From Corynebacterium curieae (GTDB taxonomy: Bacteria > Actinomycetota > Actinomycetes > Mycobacteriales > Mycobacteriaceae), in the NCBI RefSeq assembly GCF_027570035.1, contig NZ_JAKMUU010000001.1:1-64000 (forward strand): a DNA stretch of 64,000 nt, given 5' to 3'. The position numbers and the translations under genes are program-made. Shown here piece by piece: positions 27,774-35,353 of the stretch. Numbering within the stretch: position 1 is the first letter of the stretch; the number at the start of each line of letters is the position of its first letter. The notes under the pieces were generated by a model that saw only the letters and a program-made list of their open reading frames with translations, was not told the origin of the DNA and did no database searches.

Positions 27774-28911
27774 TGTGCGGGCCTCCGGCAGGTTCGAGAG
27801 GGAGAAAGTTTTCCTCGCCATTCATAGTAACCAAGGCTATTGTGCAGCTATTTCTGCGCGCGAAGAGGAGCTGACCCCCAGCATCGTTGACGCGTTGGCG
27901 AAGACCAGCAATCCCACCTTGGGAATGTGGAAGGCTTTTATCAGCATCAAACCCACAGCCGTCGTCTGCTACCTGCAGTTGGTGATCCGTTACGCTGACC
28001 CAGCAGTGCGTGGCGCCCGAATGCCGCACCACGTTAGTGGTTAGCTCGCGTAGGGCCCAAGAAAATACGGCGTCGTAAAGCCCGGCGGCCGTCGTTGTTG
28101 AAGGCAAGTATGCCGCAATACCAGCGGTTTCGAGAGCTCTTTGGGCAGCGTGGATTTCTCCTTCAAAGGTGGGCATGCGCATGCGCGTGACCGTAGAGCG
28201 AACCTCCGCCAAACTCTTTCGGGAAAGATCACTGACCTCCTGCAGCTCGCGCTTAGCCCGCTGCGGATCCGAATCCACTTGTCGACGCGCCAGCTCCGAT
28301 TTGAGGTTGATAACGGTCAGAGAGTGCCCTAGGAGATCGTGCACATCCCGGGCTATGGCTTCACGTTGGCGAGCCAATTCCAGTTCGTGTTCTAGCTCAG
28401 TGCGGCTGTCTTCGCGCTGGGAAAATGTACCTAGCAGCACGAGGAGAATCGGCCACGCGAAAAGGATGATCGAGGCCCATCCTATGTTCTCAGGTGCGAA
28501 ATACCAGCAGATTGCCGCCAGCATTGCACCAGTCAGCAGGGTAAGTGTCAGAGCGCGGCGTAGCGAAAGATTAAACCCGAGCAGCGCCGCAAGATAGGGC
28601 ACGAAGGTGGTGGCCAATATTCCTAGGAAAGGAATGGAAAGCGCCGCTATCGAGGCAAGGACGATCCAGCGAAGTGCTACACGCTGTTCCGGGCACCATC
28701 CGCGCGGAAAATAGCCTATAGAGCCGAAAGCGAAAAAGTAGAAGCCGCCAAAAGCTAGGACACAGGCAGTGGCCCCGATTTGATCTACCAGCCCGAAGCC
28801 CGGCGCGAAGTAGATTGCAACAAGATTCGGAATTAGGAAAATTAACCACACGCTTGCGAAAAGCGCGTTATTTAGGACAAAGCTGCGGCCAGGATACCGA
28901 GGTTTAGCCAT
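27766..28911 (-). CDS. Two-component sensor histidine kinase (HisKA_3 type)
   Basis: A 381-residue kinase with about five N-terminal membrane helices (1-150), then the HisKA_3 dimerisation helix with phospho-accepting His in REAIARDVHDLLGHSLTV, and a HATPase domain (ELTTNVVRHSGATHC; DDGCGFD). The architecture matches DesK/NreB-like kinases that sense membrane state. Start ATG 28911 forms TAATG with the permease stop; a longer upstream frame overlaps the permease and is rejected. The signal may be the substrate of the adjacent exporter. Confidence 0.88.
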   Translation of the reverse strand: MAKPRYPGRSFVLNNALFASVWLIFLIPNLVAIYFAPGFGLVDQIGATACVLAFGGFYFFAFGSIGYFPRGWCPEQRVALRWIVLASIAALSIPFLGILATTFVPYLAALLGFNLSLRRALTLTLLTGAMLAAICWYFAPENIGWASIILFAWPILLVLLGTFSQREDSRTELEHELELARQREAIARDVHDLLGHSLTVINLKSELARRQVDSDPQRAKRELQEVSDLSRKSLAEVRSTVTRMRMPTFEGEIHAAQRALETAGIAAYLPSTTTAAGLYDAVFSWALRELTTNVVRHSGATHCWVSVTDHQLQVADDGCGFDADKSLPHSQGGIAGLRQRVNDAGGQLLFARRNSCTIALVTMNGEENFLPLEPAGGPHID

Positions 28912-29702
28912 TAACTGCGCGCCTTGTCGCGAGTGCGCAGCAGCAGGCAAGCGGTTAGGAAGATTGTCGTCCATACTGCGAAGTTTAGCCATGCGGCCCA
29001 GAGCGGGTGTACAACTATGCCTTCGTCGCCGTTGAGAAACTGCATGCCCTCCGCTAGAGGCCATTGAGCTAGCACGACTGGCCCAAAAAGGGGAGTAAAG
29101 CGGCCCCATTCCATTAGCGGCTCGGTAAGCGGAGTGAACACATTCGCGGCGAAGAGGAAAAGGACAACAGAAGTCGAGGCGATCGCAACAGAATTGTCGG
29201 TGGGCAGAGCCATTGCCCACACCAAGCCATAGAAGCCAAAGGGAATGGAAACTAGGAGGCAGGCAATGAAACTTTGCGCCCATTGTTGTGGCTGCATCGT
29301 CGCTTGCGTCGCGGCGCCGGTGATAAACACCGCGGTGATGGGGAGCAGAGCTTGAAAGCCGATAGAGATAAGGTTTGCCCACAGCAGTTGGTGTGGGCGC
29401 ATAGGGGTGAGTGCTAGTTGGCGCGCCCAGCCGGTCTTTGCATCGGTAACGGCTGAGCCAGCCGCGGAAACGGAACCAGCGACGCCGCCGTAGAGAGCCA
29501 TGCTGATCACTTCTAAGGCGGCGAAGTTGCCTCCTTTAAAGGGGGTATCGCCAAAGTCCATCATGGCGCCAAAGAGAAGGTAGAAAAACACCGGCAAGAT
29601 GGTGCTGAAAAAGAGCGGGGTAAGGTTACGTCGCAGGCGCAGCAGATTATGGGCGGCAAACCGCAGGGTACGTGTACTAGTCGAGGTAATTTTTACGGAC
29701 AT
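28911..29702 (-). CDS. ABC-2 type exporter permease
   Basis: A 263-residue membrane protein with six hydrophobic helices of the ABC-2 class (PVFFYLLFGAMM near 36-47). It is coupled to the kinase downstream and lies after the ATPase gene. ABC-2 exporters with this arrangement often remove antibiotics, haem or other membrane-active compounds; here the substrate is not known. Confidence 0.85.
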   Translation of the reverse strand: MSVKITSTSTRTLRFAAHNLLRLRRNLTPLFFSTILPVFFYLLFGAMMDFGDTPFKGGNFAALEVISMALYGGVAGSVSAAGSAVTDAKTGWARQLALTPMRPHQLLWANLISIGFQALLPITAVFITGAATQATMQPQQWAQSFIACLLVSIPFGFYGLVWAMALPTDNSVAIASTSVVLFLFAANVFTPLTEPLMEWGRFTPLFGPVVLAQWPLAEGMQFLNGDEGIVVHPLWAAWLNFAVWTTIFLTACLLLRTRDKARS

Positions 29703-29741
29703 GGGATCTTCCTTTCGCGAAGCACCAATGGAGCTGGGTAA

Positions 29742-30665
29742 TTAAGACTGGGGTGCTGTCAAAGCTAGAAATGCATCCTCTAAGGAGTGGTTGCGAATAG
29801 TAAGGTCGTGAGCCGAGGTGCGGCTAAGGAGGTATCTCGCCAGTGCGTCGGAGTCACTGGTGATCATGCGGGCGTAGCCGCAGGAGTAGGAAATTTCGGA
29901 TACGTTTGGTAATGCGTCCGCAGAAGGAGCTGCGCCTTTAAACTTCGTCTGGACAATGCGCTGAGCCGACTGCTCACGCAAATCCTTGGCGCTAGCATCG
30001 GCGCGTAGCTTGCCTTCATGGAGGAGAACAATCCTTTCTGCGAAATTGTCTGCTTCTTCTAGGTAGTGGGTAGCAAAGACGATGGTTCGTCCGTGCTTCG
30101 CTTGCTGGCGCATGGTGGACCAAAACTCGTGGCGAGCATTAGCATCCATTCCAGCAGTAGGCTCATCGAGCAACAGGACGTGGGGATTGCCTAGTAGCGC
30201 GAGGGCGAAGCGCACTCGCTGCTTTTCACCACCAGAGCATTTGCCCACTCGCCGGTGAAGGATCCTGTCCAGGTTGGCCTGTCTAGCTACCTCCCCGATT
30301 GTTAAGGGATGAGGAAACGTGGAGGCAATCATTTTTAAGGTGTCAAGGACCGTGAGCTCGGGGAGGAGTCCACCCGTTTGCAGTACGGCGCCGATTTCTG
30401 AAGCTTGGATGGCAGCGCGCGGCGTGCGGCCAAGCACGGAAATGCTGCCAGAGGTGGGGGTGGTGAGCCCGAGGATGAGGTCGAATAGTGTGGTTTTGCC
30501 CGCGCCATTGGTTCCTAGAAGGCCGACGATCTCGCCTTGGGCGATACTGAAAGAAATATCGCGGAGAGCATGGACGGGTTCGGAACTTCCCGTGGTGAAG
30601 GTCTTACTCACTCCTGAAACTTCTATCGCTGGCGTTTGCGTAGTCAATGGGTCCGTAGTGTTCAT
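29742..30665 (-). CDS. ABC exporter ATP-binding protein
   Basis: A 307-residue ATPase. Walker A is GLLGTNGAGKTTLFD, the signature KCSGGEKQRVRFALALL, Walker B VLLLDEPTAGMD, and the H-loop FATHYLEEAD. It energises the ABC-2 permease encoded next. I use ATG 30665 (MNTTDPLTTQ); upstream in-frame ATGs would extend it by up to 22 residues towards the palindrome at 30723. First gene of the leftward operon ATPase-permease-kinase-regulator. Confidence 0.9.
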   Translation of the reverse strand: MNTTDPLTTQTPAIEVSGVSKTFTTGSSEPVHALRDISFSIAQGEIVGLLGTNGAGKTTLFDLILGLTTPTSGSISVLGRTPRAAIQASEIGAVLQTGGLLPELTVLDTLKMIASTFPHPLTIGEVARQANLDRILHRRVGKCSGGEKQRVRFALALLGNPHVLLLDEPTAGMDANARHEFWSTMRQQAKHGRTIVFATHYLEEADNFAERIVLLHEGKLRADASAKDLREQSAQRIVQTKFKGAAPSADALPNVSEISYSCGYARMITSDSDALARYLLSRTSAHDLTIRNHSLEDAFLALTAPQS

Positions 30666-30722
30666 ACCTGGAAAAGTATTCGTAGCCAGCAGGGAAGGTA
30701 AATAAGGCATGTCATTGAATTT

Positions 30723-30740
30723 CCATGACAAGTGTCATGG
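30723..30740. promoter_or_regulatory. 18-bp palindromic operator in divergent promoter
   Basis: CCATGACA-AG-TGTCATGG is a perfect inverted repeat midway between the ABC operon and the cadD-like gene. TAGGGT at 30746-30751 is a plausible -10 for cadD, placing the palindrome at its -35. It is a good candidate for the site of the NarL-type response regulator encoded at the end of the ABC operon. Confidence 0.6.
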
Positions 30741-30757
30741 CGCGATAGGGTGGATGA

Positions 30758-31330
30758 ATGCTTGCTACTCTCGCAGCAGCTACTGGACTATTTGTGGCCA
30801 CCAAATTCGATGACATTGTGGTGTTGTCCCTCTTCTTCGCCTGTGGTGCAGGGCACAAAGACACAACGGCTGCGATTCTGATGGGACAGTACTTAGGCTT
30901 CCTAGGGATACTGGCGGCCTCTGCTGTTGTCGGCTTGGGCTTTAACGCTGTCCTACCTGAAAAGTTAATTCGCTACTTTGGGCTCATTCCATTGTTGCTG
31001 GGTCTGTGGGCAGCCTGGCAGGCATTCCGCGATGAGGACGACGATGACGACGTTTCCAGTAATAAGCTGAGCACACTGGTGGTAGCCGGGGCGACCTTTG
31101 CCAACGGAGGGGACAATATCGGTGTATACGTGCGGGTGTTTACCACCTCTACGCCGGCTGAGGTAGCGATTTATTGCGCAACCTTCCTCGTCCTCGTGGC
31201 GCCGCTGGTGTGGGCAGCACGATTTGTGGCGACGCGACCGAGTATTGCAGAAGTGCTGGAAAGGTGGGAAAGTGTGCTGTTTCCGGCGGTACTCATCTTG
31301 TTAGGTATTGCGATCTTGCTCGCAGTATGA
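30758..31330 (+). CDS. CadD-family cadmium resistance transporter
   Basis: A 190-residue membrane protein with five to six helices. The N-terminal TKFDDIVVL and central TFANGGDNIGVYV motifs are characteristic of the CadD family. An acidic cytoplasmic loop (DEDDDDD, about 88-94) could bind metal. The ATG lies about seven bases after a -10-like TAGGGT and has no RBS, so the mRNA may be leaderless. It probably exports cadmium or another cation; specificity not proven. Confidence 0.85.
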   Translation: MLATLAAATGLFVATKFDDIVVLSLFFACGAGHKDTTAAILMGQYLGFLGILAASAVVGLGFNAVLPEKLIRYFGLIPLLLGLWAAWQAFRDEDDDDDVSSNKLSTLVVAGATFANGGDNIGVYVRVFTTSTPAEVAIYCATFLVLVAPLVWAARFVATRPSIAEVLERWESVLFPAVLILLGIAILLAV

Positions 31331-31334
31331 GAAA

Positions 31335-31359
31335 AGCCGGCACCTTGTAGGTGCCGGCT
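31335..31359 (+). terminator. Terminator after cadD-like gene
   Basis: A perfect 10-bp stem AGCCGGCACC / GGTGCCGGCT with a TTGTA loop, followed by GGAGAGTCTTTT. The left end of the accessory island begins within its tail. Confidence 0.85.
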
Positions 31360-31368
31360 GGAGAGTCT

Positions 31369-31379
31369 TTTGCGAAACT
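31369..31379. repeat. Left terminal inverted repeat of island
   Basis: TTTGCGAAACT, an exact inverted copy of AGTTTCGCAAA at 43356-43366. It shares the TTTGCG core with the internal palindromes at 38.3-39.9 kb. Confidence 0.45.
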
Positions 31380-31673
31380 ACCCACCTACCTGCAACGACC
31401 CGAACCACAGCTATGGTTTCCGTCGGTTTCCGTGGCCGGTTCCGTCGGTGCGGGGACGCGGGCTGGGGTGTGATGGTATTTTGGTTCGCCCGAGTTAGTT
31501 TCTATGTACTGTGGCAAAGCGGCGAAGCCTTGAATGGAGCGCTGAGCTAGTTTGGTGTCAAGCGCGCTGCGAAGCCGTTTTCCTAAAGGGTGGGAGGAGT
31601 AATGTTTCTTTTCGCTCGCGTTGGGGTGCTTTAGGAAAATAGAGGTGCTTTCGCCTCGTTGTATTATGGATGA
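31380..31673. other. Non-coding stretch with inverted repeat and mini-ORF
   Basis: No substantial gene is visible. It contains the GTTTCCGT-rich repeat at about 31411-31445. An 11-bp inverted repeat, TTTTCCTAAAG (31578-31588) / CTTTAGGAAAA (31629-31639), brackets a 10-codon ORF (31602-31634, MFLFARVGVL) with a strong GGGAGGAG RBS. It ends at the DUF3800 start. A leader peptide or attenuator is possible. Confidence 0.4.
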
Positions 31674-32384
31674 ATGACTGCTCGGAAGAAGGCTTACTCT
31701 CTACCTAATCGAGTCGATGTCTCGACAATTTATATTGATGAATCGGGCGCAAAGAATTCGAGAGGTGGATTCTTTGTAGTTGGTTTCGTTAAAGTTCGGG
31801 AGCCGTATGTCTTGGCTCGTGCTGTTAGACACCTGCGTCAAAAACACCGATTTTATGGAGAAATTCATTTTGCGCAGATTTCCAAGAATCAATTGCCGTT
31901 TTACTTCGATCTAGTTGAAGAGCTGACAAGTGCCAACGTTAGGGTGGGTGGTTCGGTCTATGACTCACAACAATCGTTTAGCGATGATTTGGCGACTTGG
32001 GAGCAGCAGTCGTTAATGGCAGCAAAGCTGATACGCGGAAATATTAACAGGGGCGAACTCGTCAATGTTTTCCTTGATTTAGTCCAGACTCCTCAAGGTA
32101 AGTCCGCCGCAAAGGTGGTAAAAGAACAGGTAAATAGGCGAATGGGGTCTAGGAGTGTCATCGAAGCGTATGACGTCGATTCAAGGTCAACAGACTTGAT
32201 ACAGCTTGCTGATGTCGTCGCAAGCTCAATTAACTACGAACGATGCCATTCAGAGGGACGCGTCACTGCTAAGGCTCGCGTATCATCACGTCTCCGAAGA
32301 GCACTCGATCTGGATGCTTTCGACGATGTTCAGGCTGGAAAAGTTAATATTCTAACTATCAACGACAAACTCAAGTACACATAG
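31674..32384 (+). CDS. DUF3800 protein
   Basis: A 236-residue protein with the DUF3800 hallmarks: IYIDESG (D22-E23-S24-G25) near the N-terminus and LIQLADVVASSINYE near 178-190. The family has an RNase-H-like fold, and the conserved acidic residues suggest a metal-dependent nuclease. It is common in mobile and defence regions. The gene is clearly more A+T-rich than its neighbours, a sign of transfer. It may be island cargo with a defence role (inference). Confidence 0.8.
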   Translation: MTARKKAYSLPNRVDVSTIYIDESGAKNSRGGFFVVGFVKVREPYVLARAVRHLRQKHRFYGEIHFAQISKNQLPFYFDLVEELTSANVRVGGSVYDSQQSFSDDLATWEQQSLMAAKLIRGNINRGELVNVFLDLVQTPQGKSAAKVVKEQVNRRMGSRSVIEAYDVDSRSTDLIQLADVVASSINYERCHSEGRVTAKARVSSRLRRALDLDAFDDVQAGKVNILTINDKLKYT

Positions 32385-32391
32385 ATCGATC

Positions 32392-32427
32392 TTGACTTGC
32401 CCAAAAGCGAGTGCATAGTGATATAGT
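32392..32427 (+). promoter_or_regulatory. Promoter candidate for an sRNA
   Basis: TTGACT at 32392-32397 and CATAGT at 32414-32419 with 16-bp spacing; a second -10-like TATAGT lies at 32422-32427. It is just after the DUF3800 stop. Confidence 0.4.
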
Positions 32428-32429
32428 TG

Positions 32430-32580
32430 TCGATGTGCTGAGACTTGGGTTCACCTCCCACTACCTCGGCACCTGGTTGCGGTTGGTTACCGCTGTCCCA
32501 GACTAGCGCATGGTTTCGTTGCGCATTCAGACTTGACTGGCCCTCCTGCATCTCGTATGCAACGGGGGCCAGTCTTCGTT
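32430..32580 (+). ncRNA. Candidate small RNA with CU-rich anti-SD motifs
   Basis: About 150 nt lie between a good promoter and a strong terminator, with no credible ORF. The sequence carries CACCTCCC (32452-32459), ACCTCGG and CCCTCCTG, able to pair with ribosome-binding sites. The start is estimated from the promoter. No known RNA family was recognised. Confidence 0.4.
32535..32574 (+). terminator. Terminator hairpin
   Basis: GACTGGCCC at 32535-32543 pairs with GGGCCAGTC at 32566-32574, with a nested TGCAT/ATGCA stem in the loop, followed by TTCGTTTTG. Confidence 0.75.
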
Positions 32581-32652
32581 TTGTAAAAATTGAGCTTAAG
32601 AGACATTTCGCCGCTTGGGCGGTCTCCGTTTCCGTGCTACGTCAAGGAGGCC

Positions 32653-32772
32653 ATGGGAACAACCCCACAACCTTCGGGGACAACGACCACGGCCTCCACA
32701 CTAGACCGCGGCAGTGGCCCGGCCAAGCCCCGGCCCTGGCACATCCCTTGGCCTAATTGGGCGACTCGATAG
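32653..32772 (+). CDS. Possible 39-residue small protein
   Basis: ATG 32653 directly follows CAAGGAGGCC, a full Shine-Dalgarno but at very short spacing. The peptide starts MGTTPQPSGTTTTASTL and ends in a Trp/Pro-rich tail (RPWHIPWPNWATR). Its last 20 bases overlap the end of the oppositely oriented res gene. No homologue is recognised. Confidence 0.3.
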   Translation: MGTTPQPSGTTTTASTLDRGSGPAKPRPWHIPWPNWATR

Positions 32773-35350
32773 GGTCGGACACGTTCAGCAGCTTGCGCCA
32801 GGAACCGGCCGATTCGATGGTGTCTTCGTAGGCAATCACGTAGCCGATCTTCATGTTCATCATGTCCGGGTGGCTAGCCATGAGATTGATGGCCTCTTCG
32901 GCAGCGGCGCGCTTCTTTTGTACCTCGTCGTTAGCTCGGCCACCGGCATCCTTGCCCTCAACGATCCAGGTTCTACCCTCCTTATCGTGCACGATGAAGT
33001 CCGGGTAGTAAGACCGCCGCGCGGCATACCCGATGCTTGCTTTATCCTCTGGGTACAGCCGCGTCCACCACTCAACGTCCGGGGATACGTCCAGGTCACT
33101 AGCCAGCTGCGCTTCGCCCGAGTAGGAGTCAAAGGCGGCAGCGTTATAGAGTCCTTTCTTCCAGCCGGAGTAGTACTGGCGGCGCACAAACTTCGACTTG
33201 TCCTCCGTGCGCGGAATAATGTCACGTCCCTTGGGCAGCTGGTAGCTACGTCGCTGTTCATGGGGCAAAAGCAGGGGAACCAGACGTACCGTTGGCTCCA
33301 GTGAGGCCGTGAACTCAGCCACGGCGCGAGAAACCAACATCCGCAACGTCTCACTGGCGGTGGCGAGCGCGTCCACCGTCCACTCGGTCACCGACACGGC
33401 GTTCATAAAGGCCGGGACAATGCGGTTATCCAGCTGGCTAAGATTCTCCCTGTTGCGGTCAATGAGTCGGTTGGCCAGGATAATCGCCTTAATCTCACGC
33501 CGGGCGGTATCTTCCTCGATAGCCACAGACTGTATCTGCATTTGCTCCAGACGGCTCGTGGAGATGGTGTGAGCGGTGAATTTGAGCTTGTAGCGCTCCA
33601 TCTCGCTGGTTGCTTCATCCGTCACCTTGCCCGCGGCTGCAACAATGTCAGCGTTAGTGAGCTTGTGCAGCGGGAAGAACTCGTCTTCGCGCATAAAGGT
33701 CGTGTGTGGGAACCAGAAGGAGACATCCCTAAAGCGCTCCACCAATTCCACCACCGCAGGAGTGGTGTCATCATCATGCCAGTGGTCCAGGTCGCTGCCG
33801 TCACCGCCTAGCTCGCGTAGCTTGCCTACAGGCTTATCTGTGGCGTTCTCACCAGCTAATTCCGTGTCCCCCTGAGCCGTCGTGTCTGGGTCGGTGCCAG
33901 TTCCTGGATCAGTTGCCACGGTTAGTTCTGGGCCGTTGCCAGGACGGGTTTCGCCGTCGCCGCCGGTATCGGTGTCCGGCTGTGGTGGCTCGGTATCAGT
34001 ATCGGTGTCCGGCTGTGGTGGTTCGGTATCAGGAATCGGCTCCGAGGTTTGCGGCCGGGTGTCCACACCGAAGGAGTGCAGCACCTTCTCGCTTTTGAGC
34101 AGTCGCCTAAACGAGTCGTGGGCTACCACCTCTAGGGTGTCGATAGCTTCCACGCCGGTGTAGCGCTTAAACGGCAGTCGCAGGCCGCGACCAAGGGTTT
34201 GCTGGGTGAGGATGTCGGAATCCATGGCGCGCAGCGTGACCATCACTGCAATCGACCGGGTGTCCCAGCCCTCTTTGAGCTTGTTCACGCTTACCACCGC
34301 GCGTACCGGGGAATCCGGGTTATCCAGCCCTGCCAGCAGCGCGGTCTTTTCCTCAGTCATGGAGTCCGAATCCACACGCAGCACCGCGTACGGGTTGTTG
34401 AAGAACTCCGGGCCTGCCAAAAGCTCTTCGACCTCAGTGGCGTGTGCGATGTTTTCGCACACCACCATCATCACCGGATTAATCGGGGACGTGCCATCGT
34501 CGGCGTGGCGCGCGGCGTACTCGTCATAGAAATTCTGCTTATAGGCATGCAAGGTGGCTGCGTCTTTGAGCTGCTGGTACTGCTCGCGCTCGCCGTAGCC
34601 GTCGCGGCGGTAGACAATGACCGGAGTCTTTACGGACTTGTCACCAATGGCTTCGCGCAGGGTGTAGCGGAAGATCACATCGTCGTCCTCGTCGGCAGAG
34701 GCGGTAAGACCTACCAGCATGGCCGGGCTGAGGTCTGCAATCGCGGCGTGGAAGGAGGCCGCGGACGCGGAATACAGGTGGTGCTCGTCGGCAATGACTA
34801 CCAGGTCGTCGCGGGCGGCGAGGTCGTCGTAGAGAACTCCTGCGTATTCGGAGAATTTGCGAATACCGCGCGCGGTGGCTTGTTTTCCACCACCCTTGGT
34901 TTCGCCCTCCATCTTCTTCGGGGCGATAAGCTGCTGGATGTTAAAGACGAACACGCTAGAGGACGACTGCTGCTCGGCCTCGGTACGCCCTGCGGCCATG
35001 GACTTGTAGTTGTCCGGGGTGACCACAACCGGATCCAGAGCTGCGCCCTCGATGAACTTGCCGGAACCGCGGGTGAAGTTAGCCACGGTCTTGGTCTGCA
35101 CCACCAAACCGGGTGTTACCACCACGACGTTGCGCACGCCATGGCGGCGCAGGTACTCGATGAACGCGGCCATGACATAGGTCTTGCCCGCGCCCGTAGC
35201 CATGTCCATAACCAGCGCGTTCGCGCCGTCTACGCCGCTATCCATGCGGCGCGCGAGTGTGTCGAGTGCTCGGGTATTAGCTGCGCGTAGTCCAAAGCTC
35301 GCGGAGAGTTCGTCCACGAGTGCTGGGTCATAAGTCAGTTGCAGGGTCAT
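32753..35350 (-). CDS. Type III restriction enzyme, Res subunit
   Basis: An 865-residue SF2 helicase-nuclease. Walker A is ATGAGKT at 51-57, the DEAD-like box VIADEHH near 196-202, and motif VI lies in LGRGLRLPF. The C-terminal nuclease has a PD-ExK core, YPDFIVHD...WIVEGKD, near residue 793-815. A disordered Asp/Pro/Thr-rich linker (about 435-510) contains two 11-residue repeats. With Mod it translocates or switches on DNA after ATP hydrolysis and cuts at inversely oriented sites. The stop codon of mod is 3 bp upstream of its start. Confidence 0.92.
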   Translation of the reverse strand: MTLQLTYDPALVDELSASFGLRAANTRALDTLARRMDSGVDGANALVMDMATGAGKTYVMAAFIEYLRRHGVRNVVVVTPGLVVQTKTVANFTRGSGKFIEGAALDPVVVTPDNYKSMAAGRTEAEQQSSSSVFVFNIQQLIAPKKMEGETKGGGKQATARGIRKFSEYAGVLYDDLAARDDLVVIADEHHLYSASAASFHAAIADLSPAMLVGLTASADEDDDVIFRYTLREAIGDKSVKTPVIVYRRDGYGEREQYQQLKDAATLHAYKQNFYDEYAARHADDGTSPINPVMMVVCENIAHATEVEELLAGPEFFNNPYAVLRVDSDSMTEEKTALLAGLDNPDSPVRAVVSVNKLKEGWDTRSIAVMVTLRAMDSDILTQQTLGRGLRLPFKRYTGVEAIDTLEVVAHDSFRRLLKSEKVLHSFGVDTRPQTSEPIPDTEPPQPDTDTDTEPPQPDTDTGGDGETRPGNGPELTVATDPGTGTDPDTTAQGDTELAGENATDKPVGKLRELGGDGSDLDHWHDDDTTPAVVELVERFRDVSFWFPHTTFMREDEFFPLHKLTNADIVAAAGKVTDEATSEMERYKLKFTAHTISTSRLEQMQIQSVAIEEDTARREIKAIILANRLIDRNRENLSQLDNRIVPAFMNAVSVTEWTVDALATASETLRMLVSRAVAEFTASLEPTVRLVPLLLPHEQRRSYQLPKGRDIIPRTEDKSKFVRRQYYSGWKKGLYNAAAFDSYSGEAQLASDLDVSPDVEWWTRLYPEDKASIGYAARRSYYPDFIVHDKEGRTWIVEGKDAGGRANDEVQKKRAAAEEAINLMASHPDMMNMKIGYVIAYEDTIESAGSWRKLLNVSDPIESPN
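33967..34032. repeat. Two 33-bp tandem repeats inside res
   Basis: Units 33967-33999 and 34000-34032 differ by one base. They encode an 11-residue Thr/Glu/Pro/Asp-rich repeat in the linker of Res and stay in frame, so copy-number change would alter linker length without breaking the enzyme. Confidence 0.8.
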
Positions 35351-35353
35351 GGC

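Noticed and set aside
28912-29382. N-terminal extension of the histidine kinase frame
   Set aside because: It lies entirely within the permease gene in another frame, and the ATG at 28911 forms a TAATG overlap with the permease stop.
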